Source: Ramlibacter sp. (lineage in GTDB: Bacteria > Pseudomonadota > Gammaproteobacteria > Burkholderiales > Burkholderiaceae_C). From it: DNA of 40,409 nucleotides. Of the stretch, positions 23,842 through 31,456 are shown in pieces. The notes beneath the pieces are model-generated. The model did not search any database and had not been told where the DNA came from. It worked only from the letters and a program-made list of their open reading frames with translations. Numbering within the stretch: the stretch's first letter is position 1; the number at the start of each line of letters is the position of its first letter. The stretch is taken from the NCBI GenBank assembly GCA_028291885.1, contig JAQGNJ010000328.1, positions 1-40,409 of the forward strand. The letters run 5' to 3'. A program made the translations under genes and the position numbers.

Positions 23842-25158
23842 ATGAACCTGAATATGTCCCAGTCACTGAACGCAAAGCTTCCTGTCCACACCGGTCCCGG
23901 TACGCCCGGCGGTGACCTGCTGCGCAGGTACTGGCAGCCCATCATGCTGGTGGACGACTTGCCTGCCGCCAGAGATCCAGTTCCCCTTCGCATCCTTGGC
24001 GAGGACCTGGTGCTCTTCCGCGACGACCGCGGCCGCCTGGGGCTGCTCGGACGGCAGTGCGCCCATCGCTGCGCGGACCTGAGCTATGGGAGGGTGGAAA
24101 ACGGCGGCCTGCGCTGCGTCTACCACGGCTGGTTGTTCGACATTGAAGGCCACTGCCTGGAACAGCCCGGGGAGCCGGGCAAGGGCCAGCACCGCGACCG
24201 CGTGCTGCAGAAGGCCTATCCATGCCAGGAGCGCGCAGGCGCCGTCTGGACCTACATGGGACCCGGTGAGCCTCCGCTGTTCCCGGACTATCCCGCACTG
24301 ACCGCGCCGGACGCCTATCGCTTCAGCGCTCGCTGGTTGTCCAACTGCAACTGGCTGCAAGCCAGCGAAGGCAACGTGGACCCGGTCCACACCTCTTTCC
24401 TGCATGCTCTCGAGGTGCCCGCCGCCGACGCCGACCCGCTGCGCAAGGCCCAGGCTCAGGAAGTGTTCGGCTCGGACGTGGCGCCTCGCCTGTCGGTGCA
24501 GGAGACGCGCTTCGGGTTACGGGTGATCGCCGAGCGCCGGCAGCAGCCGGAAGGCCGCCGCTTGGTGCGCGTGACCAACTTCGTGATGCCCAATGCCTGC
24601 GCCATCGGCGGCGCGGAAACGCCCTTCGGTCGTGGCGGAGCATCGATGTTCTGGCACGTGCCGATCGACGACACCAGCCATTGGCGCTTCGAGTTCGTGT
24701 TCCACAGCAAAGCCGCCCTGCCGCGCGACCGGTTGCGTGAAGCATACCGGCAGGAGGCGGACGAGCGCGGCGTGCCGTGGCGCAACGCCTCCAATCGCTT
24801 CGGGCAGCGACGCGACATGCTGGATCGCAGCTTCGTCGGGATGGGGCAGACTTTTCCCGTGCACGACCTGTTCGTGACCGAGTCACAGGGCGAGATCCAC
24901 GATCGCGACAACGAGCACCTCGTCACCTCGGACGTCGCGATCGCCCGCTCGCGTCGCCAGCTGATGCAGGCGCTGCAGGACCTCGCGGAAGGCCGAGAGC
25001 CGCGCGGCGTCGTGCGCGAGCCGGCGGTCAACCGCTTCCACGACTTGCTGGTGCTGACCGAGACACTCGCCCACGACTCGAACGTGGACGAGTTCCTGGC
25101 AGAAATGGAATCGGCCGACATCTACGCACTCCGGCCGCTGGCGGAGCACCCCACCTGA
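23842..25158 (+). CDS. Rieske non-haem iron oxygenase, phthalate 4,5-dioxygenase-like alpha subunit (third copy)
   Basis: 438 residues. Seen: Rieske ligands C73-A-H75 and C92-x2-H95 (RQCAHRC, RCVYHGW), mononuclear iron site GNVDPVHTSFLH with D180, H183 and H188, and the group's N-terminal TPGGDLLRRYWQPIM. No reductase or dehydrogenase is paired directly with it. The arrangement, after the aldolases and before a TctC protein, suggests it acts on a different substrate from the 18017 enzyme, for example by O-demethylation or hydroxylation of a related acid. A second in-frame ATG lies four codons in. Confidence 0.93.
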   Translation: MNLNMSQSLNAKLPVHTGPGTPGGDLLRRYWQPIMLVDDLPAARDPVPLRILGEDLVLFRDDRGRLGLLGRQCAHRCADLSYGRVENGGLRCVYHGWLFDIEGHCLEQPGEPGKGQHRDRVLQKAYPCQERAGAVWTYMGPGEPPLFPDYPALTAPDAYRFSARWLSNCNWLQASEGNVDPVHTSFLHALEVPAADADPLRKAQAQEVFGSDVAPRLSVQETRFGLRVIAERRQQPEGRRLVRVTNFVMPNACAIGGAETPFGRGGASMFWHVPIDDTSHWRFEFVFHSKAALPRDRLREAYRQEADERGVPWRNASNRFGQRRDMLDRSFVGMGQTFPVHDLFVTESQGEIHDRDNEHLVTSDVAIARSRRQLMQALQDLAEGREPRGVVREPAVNRFHDLLVLTETLAHDSNVDEFLAEMESADIYALRPLAEHPT

Positions 25159-25201
25159 CACGCAAAGGCCGCAGGCGCGGCCATTCACCAAGGAGACAGA
25201 C

Positions 25202-26173
25202 GTGATTCATCGCCGCACTCTTCTCAGCGCCGCAGGCGCAGCCGCCGCCCTCGGGCCGCGCGCAGCACTCGCCCAGAACCTGCGCCCGCTTTCGCGCATC
25301 GTCGTCGGGTTCCCGCCCGGCGGCACAGCCGACGTGATCGCCCGCGCCCTGGCCGAGAAACTGCGCGGTCACTACGCAGCGAACGTGATCGTCGAGAACA
25401 AGCCCGGCGCCCGCGGCTCTGTCGCGACCAATACGCTGCTGGCGACCGAGCCGGACGGAAACGCGATCTACATCGCCCCCCACTCCATGGTGACGATGTA
25501 CCCACACGTCTACCGCAAGCTGACCTACGATCCGCAAGTGGACCTGGTTCCCGCCGGCACGATCGCGTCGTTCGAATTCGCGCTGTCGGTGTCGCAGGCG
25601 GTGCCGGCTCGAACCTTGGCGGAGTTCGTGCAGTGGGCCAAGGCCAACCGAAGCGCAGCGGCCTATGGATCGCTGGGCAATGGGACGACGGCGCACTTCC
25701 TCGGCTTCATGTTCGCCACCGCAGCGGACCTGGACTGGAACCACATCCCGTACAAGGGCGCCGGCCCTGGCGTGCAGGACTTGCTCGCCGGACAGATCCC
25801 GAGCCTGATCGGCCCGGTCGGCGACATCGCCGTACACCACCGGGCGGGCAAGGTGCGGGTATTGGCCACATCGGGGGCGCAACGCTCCCGATTTCTGCCG
25901 GACGTGCCGACCTTCGAGGAAGCGGGCTACAAGGGGCTGCTGGCCACGGAGCGATTCGGAGTCTTCCTTCGCCGCGGGACTGCGCCCGTTCTGGTGGAGA
26001 GGGTGAACCAGGAGGTAAACCGGGCATTGAGCCAGGAGGACTTCCGCGCCACCCTCACCAAGCTCAGCTACGAGCCGCTGGCAACCACGCCGCAGGAGTT
26101 CCAGGCGATCATCAAGGCCGAGTCCGCGCGCTGGGGCGGCATCGTCAAGGCGTCAGGCTTCTCGGAGGATTAG
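25202..26173 (+). CDS. Tripartite tricarboxylate transporter binding protein (TctC/Bug family)
   Basis: 323 residues from a GTG with a strong AAGGAGACAGAC site. Seen: a twin-arginine-like N-terminus (MIHRRTLLSAAGAAAA, signal to about residue 24, ending ALAQ), then IVVGFPPGGTADVIARALAEKL and ENKPGARGSVATNTLL, the two signature segments of Bug proteins, which hold carboxylates in a closed periplasmic pocket. No TctA/TctB membrane genes are present, the usual state for the many orphan Bug genes of Burkholderiales. Its stop codon directly abuts the left end of the IS5 fragment, so the array is cut off here. Confidence 0.93.
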   Translation: MIHRRTLLSAAGAAAALGPRAALAQNLRPLSRIVVGFPPGGTADVIARALAEKLRGHYAANVIVENKPGARGSVATNTLLATEPDGNAIYIAPHSMVTMYPHVYRKLTYDPQVDLVPAGTIASFEFALSVSQAVPARTLAEFVQWAKANRSAAAYGSLGNGTTAHFLGFMFATAADLDWNHIPYKGAGPGVQDLLAGQIPSLIGPVGDIAVHHRAGKVRVLATSGAQRSRFLPDVPTFEEAGYKGLLATERFGVFLRRGTAPVLVERVNQEVNRALSQEDFRATLTKLSYEPLATTPQEFQAIIKAESARWGGIVKASGFSED

Positions 26174-26492
26174 GGAAAGTCTGAACAAGTCCACCGATCA
26201 TGCCGCGGCGCGTTGATTGGAGCAAAGGAGCCTGCGCGATGAGCCAGATCAGTTTTGTGGACGCGGAGTACGCCGACAAGAGGAAGAAGACGCGGCGCGA
26301 GGTGTTCCTCGAGGAGATGGAACTGCTGGTGCCGTGGAAGGTGTTGCTGAAGATCATCGAGCCGTAGTACCCCGTGGCCGGCCGCGGTCGCAAGCCGTAC
26401 GCGCTGGAATCGATGCTGCGTGTGCACCTGATGCAAAACTGGTTTGCGCTGAGCGATCCGGCGATGGAGGAGGCCCTGTACGAGATCGCCTC
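26174..26492 (+). mobile_element. IS5-family insertion sequence, left-end fragment with degraded transposase
   Basis: The fragment begins with a terminal-repeat-like GGGAAAGTCTGAACAAGTCC just after the tctC stop. From an ATG at 26239 it encodes an IS5-type transposase N-terminus (VDAEYADKRKKTRREVFLEEME, then LVPWKVLLKIIEP). The frame meets a TAG at 26365-26367 and continues as [26 protein letters not shown] and [13 protein letters not shown] before breaking off. The catalytic DDE part and right end are absent. It passes straight into aldehyde dehydrogenase sequence at about 26490-26500, so a deletion from inside the element removed the element's 3' end and the 5' end of the next gene. Confidence 0.85.
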
Positions 26493-27446
26493 GCTCCGGC
26501 GCTGGCGGCCGGCTGCACGATTGTCCTGAAGCCGGCGGAAGAAACCCCGGGCGTGCTCGTCGCCATCGCCCAACTCTGCGTGGAGGCCGGGGTGCCGGCG
26601 GGCGTGCTGAACGTGCTGTACGGCAACCCGGCCATGATCTCGAAGGCGGTGATCCAGGCGCCCCAGATCCGCCACCTGAGCTTCACGGGTTCGGTACCGG
26701 TGGGCCGCGAACTGGCGGCATTGGCCGGCCGCGAGCTCAAGCAGATCACGCTGGAGCTTGGCGGCCATAGCGCCGCCATCATCGACCGCGACGTCGCCCT
26801 GGACACGGTGGTCGAACTTTCAGTCGCCGCCAAGTTCCGCAACGCCGGCCAGATCTGCCACGCGCCGGCGCGCTTCCTCGTCCACGAGAGCGTCTGCGAC
26901 GAGTTTGTTGCCAGGTTCGCCGCCCGCGCCAACGCACTCCGCGTGGGCAACGGCCTGCGCGAAGACGTGCAGATGGGGCCGTTGATCCACGAGCGTCGCC
27001 AGGCAGCCATGCGGCGGATGACGCAGGACGCCGTTGCCGGCGGCGCCCAGCTGGTCTGCGGCGGCGAGGCCCTGGCCGAGGCGGGTGGCGGTTCGTTCTG
27101 GCGGCCGACGGTGCTGCTGAACGCGGCGCCCGACTCGCTCGCCATGACCGAGGAGATCTTTGGTCCGGTCGCCCTGGTGATGCCCTACAAGGACATCGAC
27201 GAGGCGATCGCGCTGGCCAACGGAACCCGCTACGGCCTGGCGGCCTATGCCTTCACCAACTCGGCCAACCACATGCACCTCCTGCAGCAGGAGCTGCATG
27301 CCGGCTCGGTCGCCTTCAACACCTACGCCGTCAGCTGCGCCGAGCTGCCCTTCTCGGGCTGGGGCGACAGCGGCGTGGGCAGCGAAAGCGGCCCCGAAGG
27401 GCTGATGGCCTACCTCCATACCAAGTCCGTCATCAAGGCGTTCTGA
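26493..27446 (+). pseudogene. NAD(P)-dependent aldehyde dehydrogenase, N-terminally truncated by an IS5-associated deletion
   Basis: About 317 codons of an aldehyde dehydrogenase that is normally near 480. It starts abruptly at [19 protein letters not shown], about one third into the family. Kept: ITLELGGHSA with the general-base Glu, NAGQICHAP with the catalytic Cys, and the C-terminal EEIFGPV and FNTYAVSCAELPFSGWGDSGVG. Lost: the first part of the NAD-binding domain. The same frame is open back to 26217, but those codons are out-of-frame IS sequence, so no sensible start exists. Probably non-functional; the intact gene may have oxidised a pathway semialdehyde. Confidence 0.87.
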
Positions 27447-27466
27447 CAAGCACAAGGACAAAAGTC

Positions 27467-28225
27467 ATGAATCGATCCACCACGGGCAAGGTGGCCCTGG
27501 TCACCGGCGGTGCCAGCGGCATCGGCCTGGTTTTCGCCAGGCGGCTACTGCAGGAGGGCTGCAGCGTGGTGCTGGCCGACCTGCGCGGCGCGCCGGCGGC
27601 AGCCGAGAAACTCGCCCGCGAGGGCGCCGCCGTCAGCGGCGTCGATGCCGACGTTGCCGACGAAGCGCAGGTGGCGCACATGGTCGCCGCGGCGGTGCAG
27701 CGCTTTGGCGGCATCGACCTGTTGATCAACAACGCCGGCATCTTCACCTCGCTGTCGCCCAAGCCCTTCGAGCAGCTGGACGTCGCCGAGTGGAACAAGG
27801 TGATGGCTGTCAATGTGCTGGGCCCGTTCCTGTGCGCCCGCGCCGTCGTCCCCGAGATGCGCAAGCGTGGCGGCGGCAAGATCGTCAACGTCGCCTCGAC
27901 CACGGCCCTCAAGGGCACGCCCAACCTGCTGCACTACGTGGCCAGCAAGGGTGCGGTGATTTCGATGACGCGCTCGATGGCGCGCGAGCTGGGCAAGGAC
28001 AAGATCACGGTCAACTCGATCGCGCCGGGCTTCACCCTGAGCGACGGCGTGCTGGCCGGCGACATGCGCGAGCGCCTCGGCGGCAACTCGGTGGCCGCCC
28101 GTTCGCTGCAGCGCGACCAGACGCCGGAGGACCTGACAGGCGCTCTCGCATTCCTGACGGGGCCGGGGTCCGACTTCGTGACGGGCCAGACCCTCATCGT
28201 CGACGGCGGCTCGGCGTTCAACTGA
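27467..28225 (+). CDS. Short-chain dehydrogenase/reductase (SDR, classical type)
   Basis: 252 residues. Seen: cofactor motif TGGASGIG (about 14-21), NNAG (about 87-90), a catalytic Ser in VNVASTTALKG, YxxxK as HYVASK, and the C-terminal VTGQTLIVDGGSAFN. An Asp at the end of beta-2 (LADLRG) points to NAD(H). Ribosome site AAGGA. It follows the broken aldehyde dehydrogenase after 20 bases. Its substrate could be an aromatic dihydrodiol or an alcohol of the pathway; SDR sequence alone does not tell. Confidence 0.92.
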   Translation: MNRSTTGKVALVTGGASGIGLVFARRLLQEGCSVVLADLRGAPAAAEKLAREGAAVSGVDADVADEAQVAHMVAAAVQRFGGIDLLINNAGIFTSLSPKPFEQLDVAEWNKVMAVNVLGPFLCARAVVPEMRKRGGGKIVNVASTTALKGTPNLLHYVASKGAVISMTRSMARELGKDKITVNSIAPGFTLSDGVLAGDMRERLGGNSVAARSLQRDQTPEDLTGALAFLTGPGSDFVTGQTLIVDGGSAFN

Positions 28226-28243
28226 GGGCGGGCAACAGTCACG

Positions 28244-29209
28244 ATGGTCTCGACACTGAAGGCGCTGGTCCACACCATGCGCCACGAGGCGCGCGGCATC
28301 GTCAGCGTGGAGCTGCGTCCCGCCTCGCCCGACATCTCGTTCCCGCCGTTCACGGCGGGGTCGCATCTCGACCTGCATCTCGCCGACGGCATGGTGCGCA
28401 GCTACTCGCTCAGCAACTCCCAGGACGACCGGCAGCGCTACGTCGTGACGGTGCAGGACGACCGCAACAGCCGCGGCGGCTCGCGCTACGTGCATGAGCG
28501 GCTCCGGGTCGGTTCCGTGGTCGAATTCGCGCCGCCGCGCAACCACTTCGCACTGCACGAGGAGGCGCCGCGCAGCGTCCTCGTGGCCGGCGGCATCGGC
28601 GTCACGCCGATCTACGCGATGCTGCAGCGCCTGTGCTCGCTGGGCCGCCCGGTGGCACTGGTCTATTGCGCCCGCAGCCAGGAGGAAGCCGCGTTCTGCC
28701 AGGAGATCACCGCGGCCGCCGGGCCGCAGGTGGAGGTCGGCATGTTCTTCGACGACCAGCTCGGCGTCCCGCCGAACCTGCTGGAGCTGCTGGCCGGCCG
28801 CGGCGCCGACACGCACTACTACTGCTGCGGCCCAGCCGGCATGCTGGCCGCCTTCGAGAAGGCGTGCGACAGTCTGGGCTATCCGCACGCGCACGTCGAA
28901 CGCTTCGCCCCGCCGGCCGATGCCCCGCCGGCGACGCAAGGCAGCGGCTACGTCCTGGAGCTGCAACGCAGCGGCAGGTCGCTGACCGTGCCACCGGGGC
29001 AGACCATCCTGGACACGCTGCTGGCCAACGGCATCGACGTCTCCTACAGCTGCGGGCAAGGGATCTGCGGGGCCTGCGAGACAAGCGTGCTGGCCGGTGA
29101 GGTCGACCATCGCGACAGCATCCTGAGTCCGGCGGAGCAGAGTGGCGGCGCGACGATGATGATCTGCGTCTCGGGCTGCAAGTCCGGCCGGCTGGTGCTG
29201 GACCTGTAG
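28244..29209 (+). CDS. Phthalate-dioxygenase-type reductase, second copy
   Basis: 321 residues, same architecture as the gene at 15953: flavin site RSYSLSNSQDD, NAD domain LVAGGIGVTPIYAML, and plant-type ferredoxin cysteines C270, C275, C278 and C308 (CGQGICGAC, MICVSGC). It serves an alpha-only Rieske oxygenase. No oxygenase is adjacent here; the IS5-associated deletion just upstream may have separated it from one, or it may serve the oxygenases at 23842 or 7707. Ends near a hairpin shared with the convergent TctC gene. Confidence 0.93.
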   Translation: MVSTLKALVHTMRHEARGIVSVELRPASPDISFPPFTAGSHLDLHLADGMVRSYSLSNSQDDRQRYVVTVQDDRNSRGGSRYVHERLRVGSVVEFAPPRNHFALHEEAPRSVLVAGGIGVTPIYAMLQRLCSLGRPVALVYCARSQEEAAFCQEITAAAGPQVEVGMFFDDQLGVPPNLLELLAGRGADTHYYCCGPAGMLAAFEKACDSLGYPHAHVERFAPPADAPPATQGSGYVLELQRSGRSLTVPPGQTILDTLLANGIDVSYSCGQGICGACETSVLAGEVDHRDSILSPAEQSGGATMMICVSGCKSGRLVLDL

Positions 29210-29214
29210 TTCCG

Positions 29215-29238
29215 CTCCCCCCGCGGCTGCCGGGGGAG
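29215..29238. terminator. GC-rich hairpin between convergent genes
   Basis: CTCCCCC (29215-29221) pairs with GGGGGAG (29232-29238) around a 10-base loop, five bases after the reductase stop and ten before the end of the convergent TctC gene. There is no U-tract on either side, so it may be a weak or factor-assisted bidirectional terminator. Confidence 0.5.
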
Positions 29239-29247
29239 GAGGGGAAC

Positions 29248-30231
29248 TCAGTCCGCCGTGATCTTCCCGGCCCGGATGACCGGAGTCCAGCCCTCGATGT
29301 CCTCGCGCATCCGGGCCGTGAACTGTTCGGCGTTGCTTCCGACCACCGGCATGCCGTTCGAGCTGAGGTACTTGCCGACCTCCGGGTCCCGCACCGCCTT
29401 CTGCAGTTCGGCGGTCAGGTAGGAAGCGATCGCCGCCGGCAGCTTGGCCGGGCCGAACACGCCCATCCACGAGGTCTTCGGCTGGAAGCCGGGCAGCGCC
29501 TCCTGGGTGGTGGGCACGTCCGGCAGGTCGGCATAGCGCTGGTCGTCGGCCACCGCCAGGATCTTCAGCTTGCCGGCGCGCACGTGCTGGAGCACGGTGG
29601 CGATCACGGCGTATGTGACCTGGATCTGCTTGCCCAGCAGGTCGTTCATCGCGCCGCTGCCGCCCTTGTAGGGCACATGCTGGATGTCGATGCCGGCGAA
29701 CTGGTTCAGCATCTCGCCCATCAGGTGCTGCGAGGTGCCGGCCCCGGAGGTGCCGTAGGACAGCTTGCGCGGGTTTTTCTTTGCGTACTCCACCAGCTCC
29801 TTGAGGGTGCGCACCGGCAGGTCGGCCGAGACGACGATCGCCAGGGGGTTGGTGACCGGGATGCTCAGTGGCGTGAAGTCCTTGAAGGGGTCGTAGGGCA
29901 CCTTGCGGCCCAAGGCCACCGGCAGCGTATGTGTGCCCGGCACCGCGATGCCGATGGTGTAGCCGTCGGGCGCGGCGCGCGCCAGGATCTCCGAACCCAT
30001 CGTGCCACTGGCGCCCGGCTTGTTCTCGACCACCACCGGCACACCCATGCTGGCGGTCAGCTGGGCAGCCAGGGCACGGGCCAGGATGTCGGTGGAGCCG
30101 CCTGGCGGGAACGGCACCAGGATGCGCAGTGGCTTGCCCGGGAACTTGCTCTGCGCCAGCGCCGGGCCGGTCACGGGGGCGAGCGACACGGCTCCCAGGG
30201 CCAGCGCGCTGAATGTGCGGCGTGAAATCAT
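29248..30231 (-). CDS. Tripartite tricarboxylate transporter binding protein (TctC/Bug family), second copy
   Basis: 327 residues. Seen: a twin-arginine motif SRRTFSALALG within a signal peptide ending GPALAQS (about residue 28), then ILVPFPPGGSTDILARALAAQL and ENKPGASGTMGSEIL, the Bug signatures. Strong AAAGGAGACTCG site. No TctA/TctB nearby. Last gene of the minus-strand unit with two acyl-CoA dehydrogenases and the ThDP enzyme, so it may capture the carboxylic acid that unit degrades, or act as a sensor as some Bug proteins do. Confidence 0.93.
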   Translation of the reverse strand: MISRRTFSALALGAVSLAPVTGPALAQSKFPGKPLRILVPFPPGGSTDILARALAAQLTASMGVPVVVENKPGASGTMGSEILARAAPDGYTIGIAVPGTHTLPVALGRKVPYDPFKDFTPLSIPVTNPLAIVVSADLPVRTLKELVEYAKKNPRKLSYGTSGAGTSQHLMGEMLNQFAGIDIQHVPYKGGSGAMNDLLGKQIQVTYAVIATVLQHVRAGKLKILAVADDQRYADLPDVPTTQEALPGFQPKTSWMGVFGPAKLPAAIASYLTAELQKAVRDPEVGKYLSSNGMPVVGSNAEQFTARMREDIEGWTPVIRAGKITAD

Positions 30232-30270
30232 CGAGTCTCCTTTACTGCGTCTTGGAATGGGTTGTGGTTC

Positions 30271-31428
30271 TCACGCCGGCGCCGCGGCCAGCGTCATGCC
30301 TAGCCGCACCTTGCCGGGCTGGTCAAGCAGGGCGGCGGCGACCCGCTGGCGGTGCTCGCGCGCGCTGCCGCAGCGCAGGCTGAAGGCCACGATGCGGCGG
30401 TACCAGAGCTGCAGGTCGCACTCCATCATGAAGCCCAGCCCGCCGTGGATCTGCTGCGCGGAGCGGCCGACGAACACGCACTTGTCGCTGGCGAAGGCCT
30501 TGGCCTGGGAAACCTCGACCGATGCCGGAAGTCCTTCGCCCAGGCGCCACAGCGCTTCGCGCACCAGCAGCTCGGCGCCATCGACGGCGATCAGCATGTC
30601 GGCCGCGAGGTGCTGGATCGCCTGGAAGGCGCCGATCGGCTGGCCGAAGGCTTCGCGCTGCTTTGCGTATTCGACGGCGAACTCCATGTCGCGGCGCGCC
30701 GTGCCGGCCAGCTGCGAAGCCATCAGCGCCGCGGCCACGTCGCACAGGTCGCGCGCCAGCCGTGCTGCGTGCTGGCCGCTGGCCACCACCTCGTCGGGCT
30801 CGACCAGCACGTCGGCGAAGCGCACCAGTGCTTGCGAATCCTTTGCGGTCGTCACCAGGTCGACGCATTCGATGCCGGCCCGGCGGGTGTCGACCAGGGC
30901 GACCTCGGGACCAGACTTGGCTTCGTACAGCAGCAGGCATTTGTCGGCGATGCGGAAGTTGTCGACGAAGCAGCGCTCGCCGTTCAGCACGGTCCCCTTG
31001 CCCGCGCGTGTGGAGGCCAGGCCGCGGCCGTCGGCTCGCCAGCCGCCGTCGCGGCCTTGCAGCGCAAAGGAGAGGATCACTTTCCCGGCGATCACTTGCG
31101 CCAGCAGCTCGCGATAGCGGCCCGCATCAAAGCGCGCCAGTGCCAGCGCGCTGGTGAGGGTGCTGTGCAGGGGCACCGGCGCGATGTGACGGCCAGCCTC
31201 TTCCATCAGCAGCCCGGCATAGGACAGGGGAAGGCCCTGGCCACCGCAGGATTCGGGCAGGCTGACGCCCAGCCAGCCCAGGGCGCACAGCTTGCCCCAC
31301 AGCTCGGGGGAATACCTGCGGGGATCCTTTTCGGCGGCCCGGACCAGGGCGGGGGTGGCTTCGGCGGCGAAGAACTCGCGCGCGGTTTCCTGGATCAGCC
31401 GTTCCTGCTCATCGGGTAGTACGTCCAC
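30271..31428 (-). CDS. Acyl-CoA dehydrogenase family protein (first of a pair)
   Basis: 385 residues from a GTG start with a weak ribosome site. Seen: an N-terminal helical domain (LGWLGVSLPESCGGQGLPLSYAGLLMEEAGR), a middle beta domain that is shorter and less conserved than usual (ILSFALQGRDGGWRADG), and the C-terminal FAD/tetramer region (REAFGQPIGAFQAIQHLAADM, QIHGGLGFMMECDLQLWYRR). This divergent type is typical of the small-subunit-like partner in heteromeric acyl-CoA dehydrogenases of steroid and aromatic side-chain breakdown. Adjacent to a second dehydrogenase (28-base gap), so a two-subunit enzyme is plausible. Confidence 0.88.
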   Translation of the reverse strand: MDVLPDEQERLIQETAREFFAAEATPALVRAAEKDPRRYSPELWGKLCALGWLGVSLPESCGGQGLPLSYAGLLMEEAGRHIAPVPLHSTLTSALALARFDAGRYRELLAQVIAGKVILSFALQGRDGGWRADGRGLASTRAGKGTVLNGERCFVDNFRIADKCLLLYEAKSGPEVALVDTRRAGIECVDLVTTAKDSQALVRFADVLVEPDEVVASGQHAARLARDLCDVAAALMASQLAGTARRDMEFAVEYAKQREAFGQPIGAFQAIQHLAADMLIAVDGAELLVREALWRLGEGLPASVEVSQAKAFASDKCVFVGRSAQQIHGGLGFMMECDLQLWYRRIVAFSLRCGSAREHRQRVAAALLDQPGKVRLGMTLAAAPA

Positions 31429-31456
31429 TTGCGTTGCGCTTTCAATCAGGCGTCGG

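Noticed and set aside
26217-27446. A single 409-residue aldehyde dehydrogenase reading frame.
   Set aside because: The first 90 or so codons are IS5 sequence read out of frame; family similarity begins only at about 26493, so the gene is truncated.
27545-29470. Long minus-strand open frame (641 codons) across the SDR and second reductase genes.
   Set aside because: Low-complexity Arg/Val/Ala content opposite two genes with complete motifs; a codon-bias artefact.
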